From NCBI RefSeq assembly GCF_000715075.1, contig NC_134096.1, positions 121,650,643-121,714,642 on the forward strand: DNA of 64,000 nucleotides, read 5' to 3'. The notes beneath the pieces were generated by a model. That model was not told where the DNA came from and did not search any database. It saw only the letters and a list, made by a program, of their open reading frames with translations. This document shows, one piece after another, positions 48,673-61,079 of this stretch (positions within the stretch are counted from its first letter, which is position 1; each line of letters starts with the position of its first letter). Origin of the DNA: Nicotiana tabacum. Taxonomy: Eukaryota; Streptophyta; Magnoliopsida; Solanales; Solanaceae. The position numbers were made by a program, and so were the translations under genes.

Positions 48673-50033
48673 TTGATTTTTCCAGCAGTAGAAATTTCCA
48701 GCAGTTATTTAAGTCCAAATTTTGATCCGTTAACCATCCGAAACTCACCTGAAACCCCCGGACACAAACCATATATGAATTTCAATCATAATACACTCTA
48801 CGGACCTGCTCGCGCACTAAAAATACTGAAAAGATGTCGTCTTGACCCGATATTGACCATGGTCAAACTCTCAAATTTTTTAACCTTACTAGCCTCACTA
48901 CCAATGATCCAAAAAGAAATACACCCAAGCCCCTCGGGACCTGTCAAATTATACCAACAAGTCCTATAAGATCATACGAACTTAGTCGAAACCTCAAATC
49001 ATATCAAACAGCGCTAAAACCATGAATTATACCCCAATTCAAGCTTAAGGAACTTAAGAATTTCTAACTTCTACATTCGATGCCGAAACCTATCAAATGA
49101 ACTCCGATTGACCTCAAATTTTGCACACAAGTCATAAATGACATAACGGAGCTATAAAAATTTTCAGAACTGAATTCCGACCCTGATATCAAAAAGTCAA
49201 CCCACGGTTAAACTTCCCATAAATTCGACTTTTCGCCATTTCAAGCCTAATTCTACTACGGACCTCCAAATAATTTTCTGGACACGCTCCTAAGTCCAAA
49301 ATCACCATACGAAGCTATTAGAATTATCAGAATTTGAACCCGAGGTCGTTTACATATAAGTCAATATCTGGTCAACTATTTCAACTTAAACTTCCAACAT
49401 GAAATTTATTCTTCCAAGCTAACTCCGAAATACCTTAAAACCAAAACCAACAATTCACACAAGTCATAATACCTCGTAGGAAGTTATTCAAAACTTCAAA
49501 TAGTTAAAAGGAGCGTAAATGCTCAAAACGACCGGTCGGATCGTTACAATTCAATGCCGTGATAATGCATTTTGAAGATCTGTTTCGCCCTTTCCATACT
49601 TACTCGGTGTCAGTTGCACAAGTCAAAGAATCAAACTATATGCATGGAAATTCACTTAACAAATTTACATGGACGATTGATAGGTGTACCATTGTTGAGC
49701 CAATAGAAACTGTTAATCCTCCAGAAGATCCACTACCGCTGCCAACACGTCTAAATCTTACACCATTTGGCAACTTTGAATATCAACCCGACGGATCTGA
49801 ATTCGGTAATTGAATATTTAACTATCTATGTTGTTTGTTCACCTAAAATTCACATTTATTAGTATTATTGTTGTTATTATTACTATTATTGTCTATAATA
49901 ATTTTCATTATCTATTAACTTATTCATCGTTCTTTTTAAACGCAAGATGTGCTTGCCATTGTGCTCAACGCCAGCCCCTCAACATATGCCTCAAATGGGA
50001 GGAGAATTCAAGATTTTATCATCGTGGATGATC

Positions 50034-50925
50034 AGTAAGTATACATGAACCTATTTTATGGGGTCCAAATAGCAACTGATGATTCAAGTATGATATAGTG
50101 TCACACTTTTCGTATGTTGTCTAGCAATAGCACACAATAAATGAAGCTGAGATTCAAGTTGAGGTTGTACCCTTTAAAAGGCTACTTTCCATGCTTCAAT
50201 TCACCTTTGGTTTTGCTGCAATTATGATCTTTCAAAGCATACTTAGGTCCAATACACATTACTGGAATTATTATGGTTTAACTTTTTACTACCAACATTT
50301 ATACATCACTATAATATTTGATCATATCTTTAAATATATTCTCAACAATGAAAAGTTCCTCTCTTATTGTTTCCCTTGCTATAAGAATCTAAGTAAAACT
50401 AGGACTAATATCATATTGTGCTTTTGATTTTGTAAGTTTTAATTTGTCTCAGTTTTTTTGCAACTAATTTATGTTTTTTCAGGACTGACTTCAAACTTTC
50501 AATTTATTTCTTTATTTATAAACATAATTTTTGGGATAGCTGCATGGAGTGACGATGTGTGGTTGTCTAATCACTAAAAATAAATAGTTATGTGAAAAAT
50601 TATGTGGAAGAGTGTTGTTGCATATATACCTGGGAACCAACTGGGTAGATCGACGGCAATTAGTACAGTAGAATTTTCTTCGCGAGATAGCTCGTGTGAA
50701 GTGTTGTTTGCAGTCTGAACAAGCTAGGATACAGAATCGTTGGTTTTCATTTTGTAGTGTGACTTCAGTCTGTATGTAGAATATTTGGCTCTAGAAAATG
50801 TATGGATGCCGCATATTAATTTTTTATTATTAGAGAATGAAGGTAAAGGTTCGTAACAGTATATAGATGCATATTTAGTATACTTACTGGAGCTTGCTGT
50901 TGGATTTCTGCAATTGATACTATCT
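50034..50925. other. Helitron 3' flank or later RPA introns/exons, unresolved
   Basis: Mostly AT-rich. A possible exon at about 50130-50190 (after GCAATAG) reads HTINEAEIQVEVVPFKR but is not confirmed. No Helitron 3' hairpin was identified before element D begins. Confidence 0.35.
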
Positions 50926-51984
50926 TGTCACGACCCAACTTTCCCTCCATTTGGGTATCATGATGGCACCTAGTCTTAGGGACTAGGTAAACCTAACAAT
51001 AATTAAAACAACATTATTTAAATAGAATCTCTTAAAAATTCTCAAAACCGGTAGTACAAGTCATAAGCTCTATAGAGTGTTTGCTAGAAAACTTCTAAAT
51101 ACAACTGTCCAGAAATAAAAATAAACAGTGCAAAACGAAAATTGGAAGGTGACTCCGAAGCCTGCGAACGCAACAACAGGTTTACCTTGAGTCTCCACAG
51201 CAACAATCCACACAACTAGCTAACGAACAAGTACCTGGATCTGCACAAAATGTGTAGAAGAGTAGCATGAGCACACCACAGCGGTGCCCAGTAAGTATCA
51301 AAATTAACCTCGGTGGAGTAGTGACGAGGAACAGTCAAGACACCCACTAGTCTAATAAACTGAACAGATATAAGTACATGAATAATAGAAATATGATGTC
51401 ACATGAAGAATATGCAATATGGCTCACAGTACAGTGATGGCAATAAGGAAGGCAACAACAAGTATTAGCGGAATATCATGAAAATGACACAGAAAGGTGA
51501 ATGGAACACAACCTAAAGCCGATATCAAAAATACAGCAAGGACAAATAATAACTCAGCAACTACAACCGCTTTTACACCAAGTTTTAGTCAATAACTCCA
51601 CGAGGTACCGAACCTCGGACAATTCACAACTCACGGGTCTCAATACCTGAACCCTAATACTTGGCATCATGTGCCCTCATAACACCTCACAACTCACGTG
51701 CCAATAGAGCCGTTCTCACATAGAAGACAAGTAAAGAAGGGTATCAAGAACACCTCTTATCCGATAAGAGTGCTTAACTACGTGTATGCTTGTGCAAGTG
51801 TCCTAACATAGTCAATACCAGCAAATAAGCATAAGGAAGAAGAAGAACGGACAATACGTAGAATATTTTCTCACAGCTTTCACAAGATAAAGCTCACACA
51901 TATACGTATACCACTACACAAATATCAACAACAAGAATGCCTCAGGCCATAAATCATCACAAATCAATCCCCGACACAGCCCAC

Positions 51985-52250
51985 CTTGTCTCGCCACGTG
52001 TGCAATAGTAACATAAATGCCCGCCTTGTCTCGCCACACGTACATAATAATGTTCCCACCTTATCTCGCCACATGCGCAACTCACACATATATATATATA
52101 TCTCACCTTGTCACGCTGCATATGAAAATATCAATAGTAATAATAGCACGGCAGAAATCTCGTGCAACCCCATAACAATAACCGCACGACAAAAACCTCG
52201 TGCATTACAATAATAACAACCGCACGGCAGAAACCTCGTGCATCACCACA
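51985..52250. repeat. Two sets of short tandem units in the element D LTR
   Basis: Set one has three units of about 40 bp with CTTGTCTCGCCAC. Set two has three units of about 35-45 bp each with a short inverted repeat GCACG...CGTGC around CAGAAAC. Both sets recur in the 5' LTR (58285-58640), where a long microsatellite separates them. Confidence 0.8.
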
Positions 52251-53487
52251 ACAAATACAATAACAACAATGGCAATAATACAAAGTACGACAAGTAAATC
52301 AACTCATGAACTTTTAAATCACAAGAAAATGTGGGACCAAATCACAAGGAATAACCACAGTAAAGAATGCGAGGCGTAAAGAGAACAACTCAACAAAGGG
52401 AAACTAATGTGTATCAATGATCCCGCAATATATATTTCAACAACAGAAAAACTAACACGAGTCAAATAATCCCAAATAAAACAAGTCGACGAAGATATAG
52501 GATATCTAAAACATCTTTTAAGGTTGAGAAATTACTAAAGATTTTCAACAATTTAATTAAGGATAAGCAGCGGAAAGATAATCATAACCTCAATTAAGAC
52601 TGAACAAATTATAGAATGAAATAATATAAATTCCAAATAAAGATAAGCAGTCATGAAAAGATAGCGTAGCTATAAAAGAGATAACAGTTTTAATTAAGGC
52701 ACATATGAATCAAGTAACGATAATAGTAGATCATGAAGCAATTTATTCTAATTAAGCAGGTAGATGTGAATCTAGTAATTAAGATATATAATCATAACAA
52801 GAACAATTGCATATTCAATGAATACAAGGACCTAAGGATCCTAAAAGGCCAACTTTCCACAAATAAGTCTGTGCACGCACTCGTCACCTCGTGCACACGG
52901 GCTACAATCAACATAGAAGACTCAAATCCTAATGGGAAGTCCCCCACACAAGGTTAGGCAAGATACTTACCTCGAACCAAGCATAAACAATCGGTCACAA
53001 TGCCTTTCCACGAATATCCAGCTCCGAATGGACCAAATCTAGCCAAACACAATTTCATAACATGAATACAACAATAATAACTCATCTAATCAATGAAATC
53101 AATATTTTAACAAAAATTCTGAAATTTGCCCTAAAAAGTCGACCTCGGCCCACATCTCGGAATCATGTAAAAATCACAAAAATACGAACACTCATTCACT
53201 CACGAGTCCAACCATATAAAAATTACACAAATCCAGCCACAAATCCCCTTTCAAAACTCGAAATCTTTATTGAAGAAGTTTTTCCAATTTTTCCCAATTT
53301 CAACCCCAAAAATCCGAAATTAAATGGAGAAAATAACTATAGATTAATGTAATACAACCAAAAAAAATTAGGAATCATTACCCCAAAGCTTCCTCTGAAA
53401 ATACCTCGAAAAATCGCCAAATTCCGAGCTCTCAAGTCTAAAAACGAAGAATGAAATCAAACACTCGAATTTCTCTTTTCTGCCCAG

Positions 53488-53815
53488 GCGTGACCGCACA
53501 TGCGACATAATTAGCCGCATCTGCGCAACCGCGGGTGTGCATGTCCAACCGCACCTGCGCTTCCTCTCGCTTCTGCGTGCAAAAATCTGCTTCTGCGGAG
53601 CCGTTGATGCGCACAAATTCTCCACACCTGCGGAGACTGTCAAGTCCAACTCTTCTCGCACTTGCGCCTCAATCTTCGCATCTGCGGGCATCGCAGATGC
53701 TGAATGTTTCTCGCACCTGCGACCCCTGGCACTCCTCCACTTTTTCGCTTCTGCGCTTGCCTCTCCGCACATGTGCTCCCGCACATGCGGTCTCTTCACC
53801 GCAGGTGCGAAAATA
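53488..53815. repeat. CpG-rich motif cassette, CGCACCTGCG type (element D 3' LTR)
   Basis: About sixteen motif copies such as CCGCACCTGCGC, CGCATCTGCGGG, CGCTTCTGCG, CGCAGGTGCGA in about 330 bp of otherwise CpG-poor LTR. Confidence 0.85.
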
Positions 53816-54507
53816 CCAGAAGCCTGAATACTTAGCAGCAACACAAATCAAACTTTTAATCCGTTAAGCACCTGAAACTCTCCCGAGGCCCCCGAGAACT
53901 CAACCAAACATACCAACCAATCCTAAAACACCATACGAACTTAGTCGAGCCCTCAAATCACATCAACTAATGCTAAAAATCACGAATCACCCTCTAATTC
54001 AAACTTAAAGAACTTGAAACTTTATATTCCTACAACCGATGCCGAAACCTATCAAATCAACCCGGAATGACGTCAAATTTTGCAGGCAAGTCCCAAATAA
54101 CATAACAGAGCTGTTCCAACTCTCGGAATTGCATTCCGACCCCGATATCAAAAAGTCCACTTCCGGTCCAAATCTCCAAAAATTTGACTTTCGCCATTTC
54201 AAGCCTAAATGAACTACAGACCTCGGATTTACAGTCCGGACACGCTCATAGGTCCAAAATCACCCAACGGAGCTAATGGAACCGACAGGACTCCATTCCG
54301 GAGTCGTCTTCATATAGTTCCGACTACGGTCAAAATCCTAAGACTTAAGCTTTCGTTTTAGGGACTAAGTGTCCTAAATCACTCTGAAACATCCGGTAAC
54401 CTAATTCAACCATGCACGCAAGTTAATACACATAATATGAAGCTTCTCAGGGCCTTATGCCGTCGAACGAGACTTAAATTCTCAAAATGACCGGTCGGGT
54501 CATTACA

Positions 54508-55699
54508 TCCTTCCCCTCTTAAACAAACGTTCGTCCTCGAACTTGTTAAGAATCGCCTCGAAGTTTTCAAATTCACTGAAAGTACATATCCAACAAATAC
54601 CCGCGGGCGACTTCACGTCACCCCAATCCACATAAGCCTGACGACACCATCCCAACTGTAATTCATCCTTTCTGCCAACACCGATAAGTCTTAGAGTCAA
54701 AATTTCTCACCTCCATTTATCTTTAAAAGACCCGATTCTAAATCCATAACCGGTATCAGTCTCAACTAGCTTTAACAACTCATGCCTATACCCACAAGGT
54801 ACGACCACACAACAAGACACACCACATATAGGCCCATAATAACATTTCTTATCACAATAGCTGCCCGAAATCAAAACCAGCACCGGCAATTAGACCCATA
54901 TCCGTTAGCAACCCGTTTCAAACCTCCATAATGCTGACAATGATGCAAGAAACACGAAGACCTCATAACTATACTCCCGAATTAGCAAGTCACAACTAAC
55001 ACCACCGGGCACACACCCCGCAAGCCGAAACTCAAGAAACACATAACGAAATTGACTAAATATGTAAAGAGAGACACATAAGATAAATATCAAACAAGCC
55101 CGACAGGCACAACTTTCTAACAATACCCTACTACGAATCAATTCAAAAGGAAAAATCAAAGTACATGAACAAATCATAAGGATCTCATCCTGGTATCACC
55201 CTACACCGCGACACGCAGCCCGACTCAAACATATCAAGTCACATGGAGTTGCGAGGGTCTTGCCCTCAACTCTGAATTACAAGTAGAATACACATCATAC
55301 CAATGGAAATCCTCCACTAACTCAATTCTGCCAATAGAATCTCAACACTTGTTAAATTCTCACCCCGGTAGAGTATCAAATCACAAATTATATCCAATTT
55401 ACTCAGGAATCACATCAAACCTACCATAATGGACAACGTGAATTCACTTATAGTCTCGTAACTTTAAATAATGAATAGAAACAAATGATAGACACGGTCT
55501 ACCGCTCATAGAGTCTCCCAACAGGGGTAAACACCTAAACATAATACTAAGTCATAAACTCACCCATAGGTAGGACAACAAGTAGGGGAACTCGCCCCGA
55601 TAAGCAGGACCGAATCAAAATACGAATGGTGCCCCTCTGTAACAAATCAAAAGCATACCTGTATGACATCATCTGGCGCAGTGGCCTCAAGCCTACTAT
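54508..55699 (-). other. Non-coding segment of element D between purine tract and gag
   Basis: The purine tract (AAGAGGGGAAGGA in element sense) is at 54508-54520. The rest is non-coding and homologous in part to the 3' internal region of element B. Stops interrupt all frames above about 90 codons. Confidence 0.6.
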
Positions 55700-57009
55700 A
55701 TGAAACACATCAACGGGTCAGGCCTTCCCCTCTTGGGCGCCCTCTACTCGCCTGAAAACCCTGCTGTGAGTCTAGGACAATCTCACACCATATGGCTGGT
55801 ATCTCCACACTCGAAGCAACCTCTCTGTTGACGTGGTTGTGGGGACTGTGCGGTACGGGTACTCTGAGACCCATGAGCACCTGAAACACTGTGAGAAGCC
55901 TGAAGTGCAAACTGTACTGGATGACCCATAAAACCTCTACCATGTTGTACCATGCCTCCAAAATAAGGACCAGTAGATCTCTCCGGTCTACGAGGCCTCC
56001 TCACCTCCCTGTCCTCTCTCTCCTGATCTCGCCTGTACTCTCTCTCATGGCCTCGCCTGTCTTCTCTCTCCTGGTCCCACATGCCGTCTACTCGGCGAGC
56101 GATCCCTACCACCTACTGAAACGAAACATCTGAATCTAACTCCCGAGCCATGCTGAACCGAATATCATGCCTGAGTCACTCAATGAATCTACGGACACAC
56201 TCTCTAACTGTGGCGAACAAAGCAGGTGCATGCCTGGCCAAATCACTGAATCTCACGGCATACTCCGACACTGACATAGTGCCCTGGCGTAGCTGCTCAA
56301 ACTCCGCACGTCATGCATCTCGAAGGGACTGAGGTACAAACTCTCTCAGGAATATCTCTGAAAACTGAACCCATGTAAGTGAAGCTAACCCGGCTGGGCT
56401 ACCCAACTCATATGCTCGCCACCACTGGTAAGCTGCTCCCCTGAGCTGGAACATAGTAAAATCAACCCCGCTCATCTCCACAATACCCATAGTACGAAGA
56501 ATGCGGTGACACTCTTCCAAAAAACCCTGTGCACTCTCTGAAGCCAAACCACTAAATGTAGGAGGGTCATATTTCTCGAACCTTGCAAGTTTAAGCTGCT
56601 CTTCCTCAGATGCTGCTGCCCTGACAATGAGCTGAACTGGAACCACAGGTTGTGTCGCCATGACACCTGGAACCTGACCAACATGAACTCACTGCTCTGG
56701 GGTGTGGGCGGCGGGAGTCTGGGTTCCTCCCTTGATCTGTGAAGTAGCTGGTGCAACCAGAATCAACCCCGCCTGAGCCAATGTACCAAACATGCTCAGG
56801 AACTGTGCTAAGGTCTCCTAAAATCCGGGGGTAATAACAGGCGCCTCCGGTACCTGCTCCCTAACTGGAACTACTGGCGGCTCCTGAACTACTGCTCTGG
56901 TAGGTGCTCTGGCTGCAACACTTACTCCTCGTTGGCCTCTGCCTCTGCCTCTAGCGATACTTGCTCCAGGAGCAGTGTCGTCTATAACTGTAGCTCGTGT
57001 CCTCATCAT
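55700..57009 (-). pseudogene. Element D gag with zinc knuckle, several stops
   Basis: Starts MMRTRATVIDDTAPGASI at 57009. The Retrotrans_gag domain is at about 56620-56230: FEKYDPPTFSGLASESAQGF, LRGAAYQWWRAYELGSP, WVQFSEIFLREFVPQSLRDA, then a TGA, then RAEFEQLRQGTMSVSEYAVR. A charged Arg/Glu-rich linker (56090-55980) leads to the knuckle CFECGDTSHMV-stop-DCPRL (about 55810-55770), which has C, C, H and C in place but a stop inside. In-frame stops occur at about six places. Unlike element A, it keeps the knuckle region. Confidence 0.85.
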
Positions 57010-57192
57010 CTGTGAGAGAATGGAATGCTAAAATTTCAAACTCCGAGATCAATAAGCCCGCACGATAGGAATGAGAAAGTGAGATTGTCCTGATAGTTCT
57101 GTAGCCTCTCGAAGATAAGTACAGACGTCTCCGTACCGATCTACAAGACTCTACTAAACTCGCTTATGACTCATAGCACCTATGAACCTAGA

Positions 57193-57204
57193 GCTCTGAT
57201 ACCA
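57193..57204 (-). other. Primer-binding site of element D
   Basis: TGGTATCAGAGC in element sense beside the 5' LTR end; initiator tRNA-Met type. Confidence 0.85.
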
Positions 57205-58382
57205 ACTTGTCACGACCCAACTTTCCCTCCGTTTGGGTATCGTGATAGCACCTAGTCTTAGGGACTAGGTAAGCCTAACAATAATTAAAACAACATTATA
57301 TAAATAAAATCTCTTAAAAATTACCAAAACCGGTAGTACAAGTCATAAGCTCTACAGAGTGTTTGCTAGAAAACTTCTAAATACAACTGTCCAGAAATAA
57401 GAATAAATAGTGCAAAACAAAAACTGGAAGGTGACTCCGAAGCCTGCGAACGCAACAACAGGTTTACCTTGAGTCTCCATAGCAACAGTCCACACAACTA
57501 CCTAACGAACAAGTACCTGGATCTGCACAAAATGTGCAGAAGAGTAGCATGAGCACACAACAGCGGTGCCCAGTAAGTATCAAAACTAACCTCAGTGGAG
57601 TAGTGACAAGGAACAGTCAAGACACCCACTGGTCTAATAAACTAAACAGATATAAGTACATGAATAATAGAAGTATGATGTCACATGAAGACTATGCAAT
57701 ATGGCTCACAGTACAGTGATGGCAATAAGGAAGGCAACAACAAGTATCAGCGGAATATCATGAAAATGACACAGAAAGGTGAATGGAACACAACCTAAAT
57801 CCGATATCAAAAATACAGCAAGGACAAGTAATAACTCAGCAACTACAACCGCTTTTACACCAAGTTTTAGTCAACAACTCCACGAGGTACCGAACCTCGG
57901 ACAATTCACAACTCACGGGTCTCAATACCTGAACCCTAACACTTGGCATCCTGTGCCCTCATAACACCTCACAACTCATGTGCCAATAGAGCCGTTCTCA
58001 CATAGAAGACAAGTAAAGAAGGGTGAGCATCTATGCTCAACAATATCAAGAACACCTCTTATCTGATAAGAGTGCTTAACTACGTGTATGCTTGTGCAAG
58101 TGTCCTAACATAGTCCATACCAGCAAATAAGCATAAGGAAGAAGAAGAACGGACAACACATAGAATATTTTCTCACAGCTTTCACAAGATAAAGCTCACA
58201 CAGGTACGTATACCACTACACAAATATCAACAACAAGAATGCCCCCAGGCAATAAATCATCACAAATCAATCCCTGACACAACCCACCTTGTCTCGCCAT
58301 GTGTGCAATAGTAACATAAATGCCCGCCTTATCTCGCCACACGTGCATAATAATGTTCCCACCTTGTCTCGCCACATGCGCA

Positions 58383-58564
<182 letters not shown>

Positions 58565-59871
58565 ATCGCACGGCAGAAACCTCGTGCATCACAATAATAA
58601 TAACCGCATGGCAGAAACCTCGTGCATCACCATAACAAATAAAACAACAACAATGGCAATAATACAAAGTACGACAAGTAAATCAACTCAAGAACTTTAA
58701 ATCACAGGAAAATGTGGGACCAAATCACAAGGAATAACCACAGTAAAGAATGCTAGGCGTAAAGAGAACAACTCAACAAAGGGAAACTAATGTGTATCAA
58801 CGATCCAACAATATACATTTCAACAACAGGGAAACTAACACGAGTCAAATAATCCCAAATAAAACAAGTCGACGAAGATATAGGATATCTAAAACTTCTT
58901 TTAAGGTTGAGAAATTACTAAGGATTTTCAACAATTTAATTAAGGATAAGCAGCGGAAAGATAATCATAACCTCAATTAAGACTGAACAAATTATAGAAT
59001 GAAATAATATAAATTCCAAATAAAGATAAGCAGTCATGAAAAGATAGCGTGGCTATAAAAGAGATAACAGTTTCAATTAAGGCACATAAGAATCAAGTAA
59101 CGATAATAGTGGATCATGAAGCAATTTATTCTAATTAAGTAGGTAGATGTGAATCTAGTAATTAAGATACATAATCATAACAAGAATAACTACATATTCA
59201 ATGAATACAAGGACCTAAGGACCCTAAAAGGCTAACTTTCCACAAATAAGTCCGTGCACGCACTCGTCACCTCGTGCACACGGGCTACAATCAACATAGA
59301 AGACTCAAATCCTAAGGAGAATTCCCCCACACAAGGTTAGGCAAGATACTTACCTCGAACCAAGCTAAAACAATCGGTCACAATGCCTTTCCATGAATAT
59401 CCGGCTCCGAATGGCCCAAATCTAGTCAAACACAATTGCATAACATGTATACAACAATAATAGACTCATCTAATCAATGAAATCAATATTTTAACAAAAA
59501 TTCTGAAATTCACCCTAAAAAGTCGACGTGGGCCCACATCTCGGAATCGGGTAAAAATTACAAAAATACGAATACTCATTCACTCACGAGTCCAACCATA
59601 TAAAAATTACTCAAATCCGACCACAAATCCCCTTTCAAAACTCGAAATCTTTATTGAAGAAGTTCTTCCAATTTTTCCCAATTTTAACCCCAAAAATCCA
59701 AAATTAAATAGAGGAAACAACTATAGATTAATGTAATACAACCAAAAATAAATTAGGAATCATTACCCCAAAGCTTCCTCTGAAAATCCCTCGAAAAATC
59801 GCCAAATTCCGAGCTCTCAAGTCCAAAAACGAAGAATAAAATCAAACCCTCGGATTTCTCTTTTCTGCCCA

Positions 59872-60215
59872 GGCGTGACCGCACCTGCGACATAATTAGC
59901 CGCATTTGCGCAACCGCGAGTGCGCATGTCCAACCGCACCTGCGCTTCCTCTCGCTTCTGCATGCCAAAATCCGCTTCTGCGGAGCCGCTGCTGCGGAGC
60001 CGCTGCTGCGCACAAATTCTCCGCACATGCGGAGACTGTCAAGTCCAGCTCTTCTCGTACCTGCGCCTCAATCTTCGCATCTGCGGGCATCGCAGATGCG
60101 AAATGTTTCTCGCACCTGCGACCCCTGGCACTTCTGCACTTTTTCGCTTCTACGCTTGCCTCTCCGCACGTGCGCTCCCGCACCTGCGGTCTCTTCACCG
60201 CAGGTGCGAAAATAC
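59872..60215. repeat. CpG-rich motif cassette, CGCACCTGCG type (element D 5' LTR)
   Basis: Same array as at 53488-53815, with one short local duplication (CGGAGCCGCTGCTG twice at 59981-60008). Confidence 0.85.
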
Positions 60216-60862
60216 CAGAAGCCTGAAGACTTAGCAACAACACAAATCAAACTTTTAATCCTCTAAGCACCCGAAACTCACTCGAGGCCCTCAAGAACTC
60301 AACCAAACATACCAATAAATCCTAAAATACCATACAAACTTAGTCGAGCCCTTAAATCACATCAACTAATGCTAAAAATCACGAATCACCATCCAATTCA
60401 AATTTAAAGAACTTGAAACTTTAAATTCCTACAACCGATGTCGAAACTTATCAAATCAACCTGGAATGACATCAAATTTTGCAGGTAAGTCCCAAATAAC
60501 ATAATGGAGCTGTTCCAACTCTTGGAATCGCATTCCGGTCCCAATATCAAAAAGTCCACTTCCGATCCAAATCTCCAAAAATTCAACTTTCGCCATTTCA
60601 AGCCTAAATGAACTACAGACCTCGGATTTACAGTCCGAATATGCTCCTAAATCCAAAATCACCCAACGGAGCTAATTGAACCGACATAACTCCATTCCGG
60701 AGTTGTCTTCACATAGTTCTGAGTACGGTCACTCTGAAACATCCGGTAACCTAATTCAACCACTTACACAAGTCAATAAACATAATATAAAGCTGCTCAG
60801 AGCCTTATGCCACCGAACGAGACATAAATTCTCAAAATGACCGGCCGAATCGTTACATATTT

Positions 60863-61079
60863 CTTCTTCGAAAGGAACAAATAAAAGAGAGCCGGTTGGA
60901 CTTGGCTCTTTATTGTGTACGCTATAAGCTTCTGCTTATTTTTTTGGGCCCTTCAAGTATGTTAACATCTCAAAATTAGTTCTTGTATATGTCCAAGCAT
61001 TGCATGACCCAAAATTTATTTATAGGTGGACCGTGACTAGGTCTATGGACTTAAATTTGGAGTATTGGCTGCTATATTA
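60863..61079. other. Non-coding flank of element D
   Basis: AT-rich; continues the sequence interrupted at 50925. No gene is recognised. Confidence 0.35.

Larger units (their letters stand above)
46608..49548 (-). repeat. Solo LTR C of the Tekay-like family
   Basis: TGTCACGACC (46608) to GATCGTTACA (49548), with TSD ATTCA at 46603-46607 and 49549-49553. No internal region, PBS or purine tract, hence a product of LTR-LTR recombination. Homologous to LTRs of A, B and D, and carries a CTTCGG-type cassette (48470-48672), a candidate splice donor (48365), and G-box units (47396-47491). Confidence 0.9.
41476..50033 (+). mobile_element. Helitron (RepHel plus RPA-like gene), decayed; termini not determined
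   Basis: Coding extent of a plant Helitron: a Rep/helicase gene (41476-46218) followed by an RPA70-like single-strand DNA-binding gene (46358-50033), both + strand. Plant Helitrons commonly carry RPA-like genes. A solo LTR (46608-49548) is inserted in the RPA gene. I could not find a convincing TC start or a hairpin-CTRR end, so only the coding span is given. Confidence 0.75.
46358..50033 (+). pseudogene. RPA70-like (OB-fold) gene of the Helitron, interrupted by solo LTR C
   Basis: Exon 1 starts ATG at 46358 (MAERFNINVITLETEEWTCK) and continues VQVVDKGRSRDN, with an in-frame TGA after it, then QLMILQDEE. A short intron (about 46502-46579; donor GTGATC, acceptor TTTTGTTATAG) leads to ENQVECIIF. 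Here solo LTR C is inserted. After it the exon resumes at 49554 (MHFEDLFRPFHTYSVSVAQV) and runs to about 49805. A further intron (donor GTAATT, acceptor AAACGCAAG) joins in frame to DVLAIVLNASPSTYAS and ends at a donor GTAAGT at about 50034. Resembles the N-terminal OB-fold of RPA1-like proteins used in DNA replication. Later exons are not resolved. Confidence 0.75.
50926..54507 (-). repeat. 3' LTR of element D
   Basis: TGTCACGACCC (+ strand start) to GGGTCATTACA. Contains tandem units with CTCGCCACACGT (about 51985-52085), units with GCACGGCAGAAACCTCGTGC (52145-52250), candidate acceptor (51241), donor-like GGGGTAATGA (53381) and the motif cassette (53488-53815). Confidence 0.9.

Noticed and set aside
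53368..53844. 158-codon frame over the CpG cassette of the element D LTR (- strand)
   Set aside because: All six frames are open because the cassette is GC-rich and lacks stops; the other LTR (59753-60250) has shorter, different frames. Treated as non-coding.
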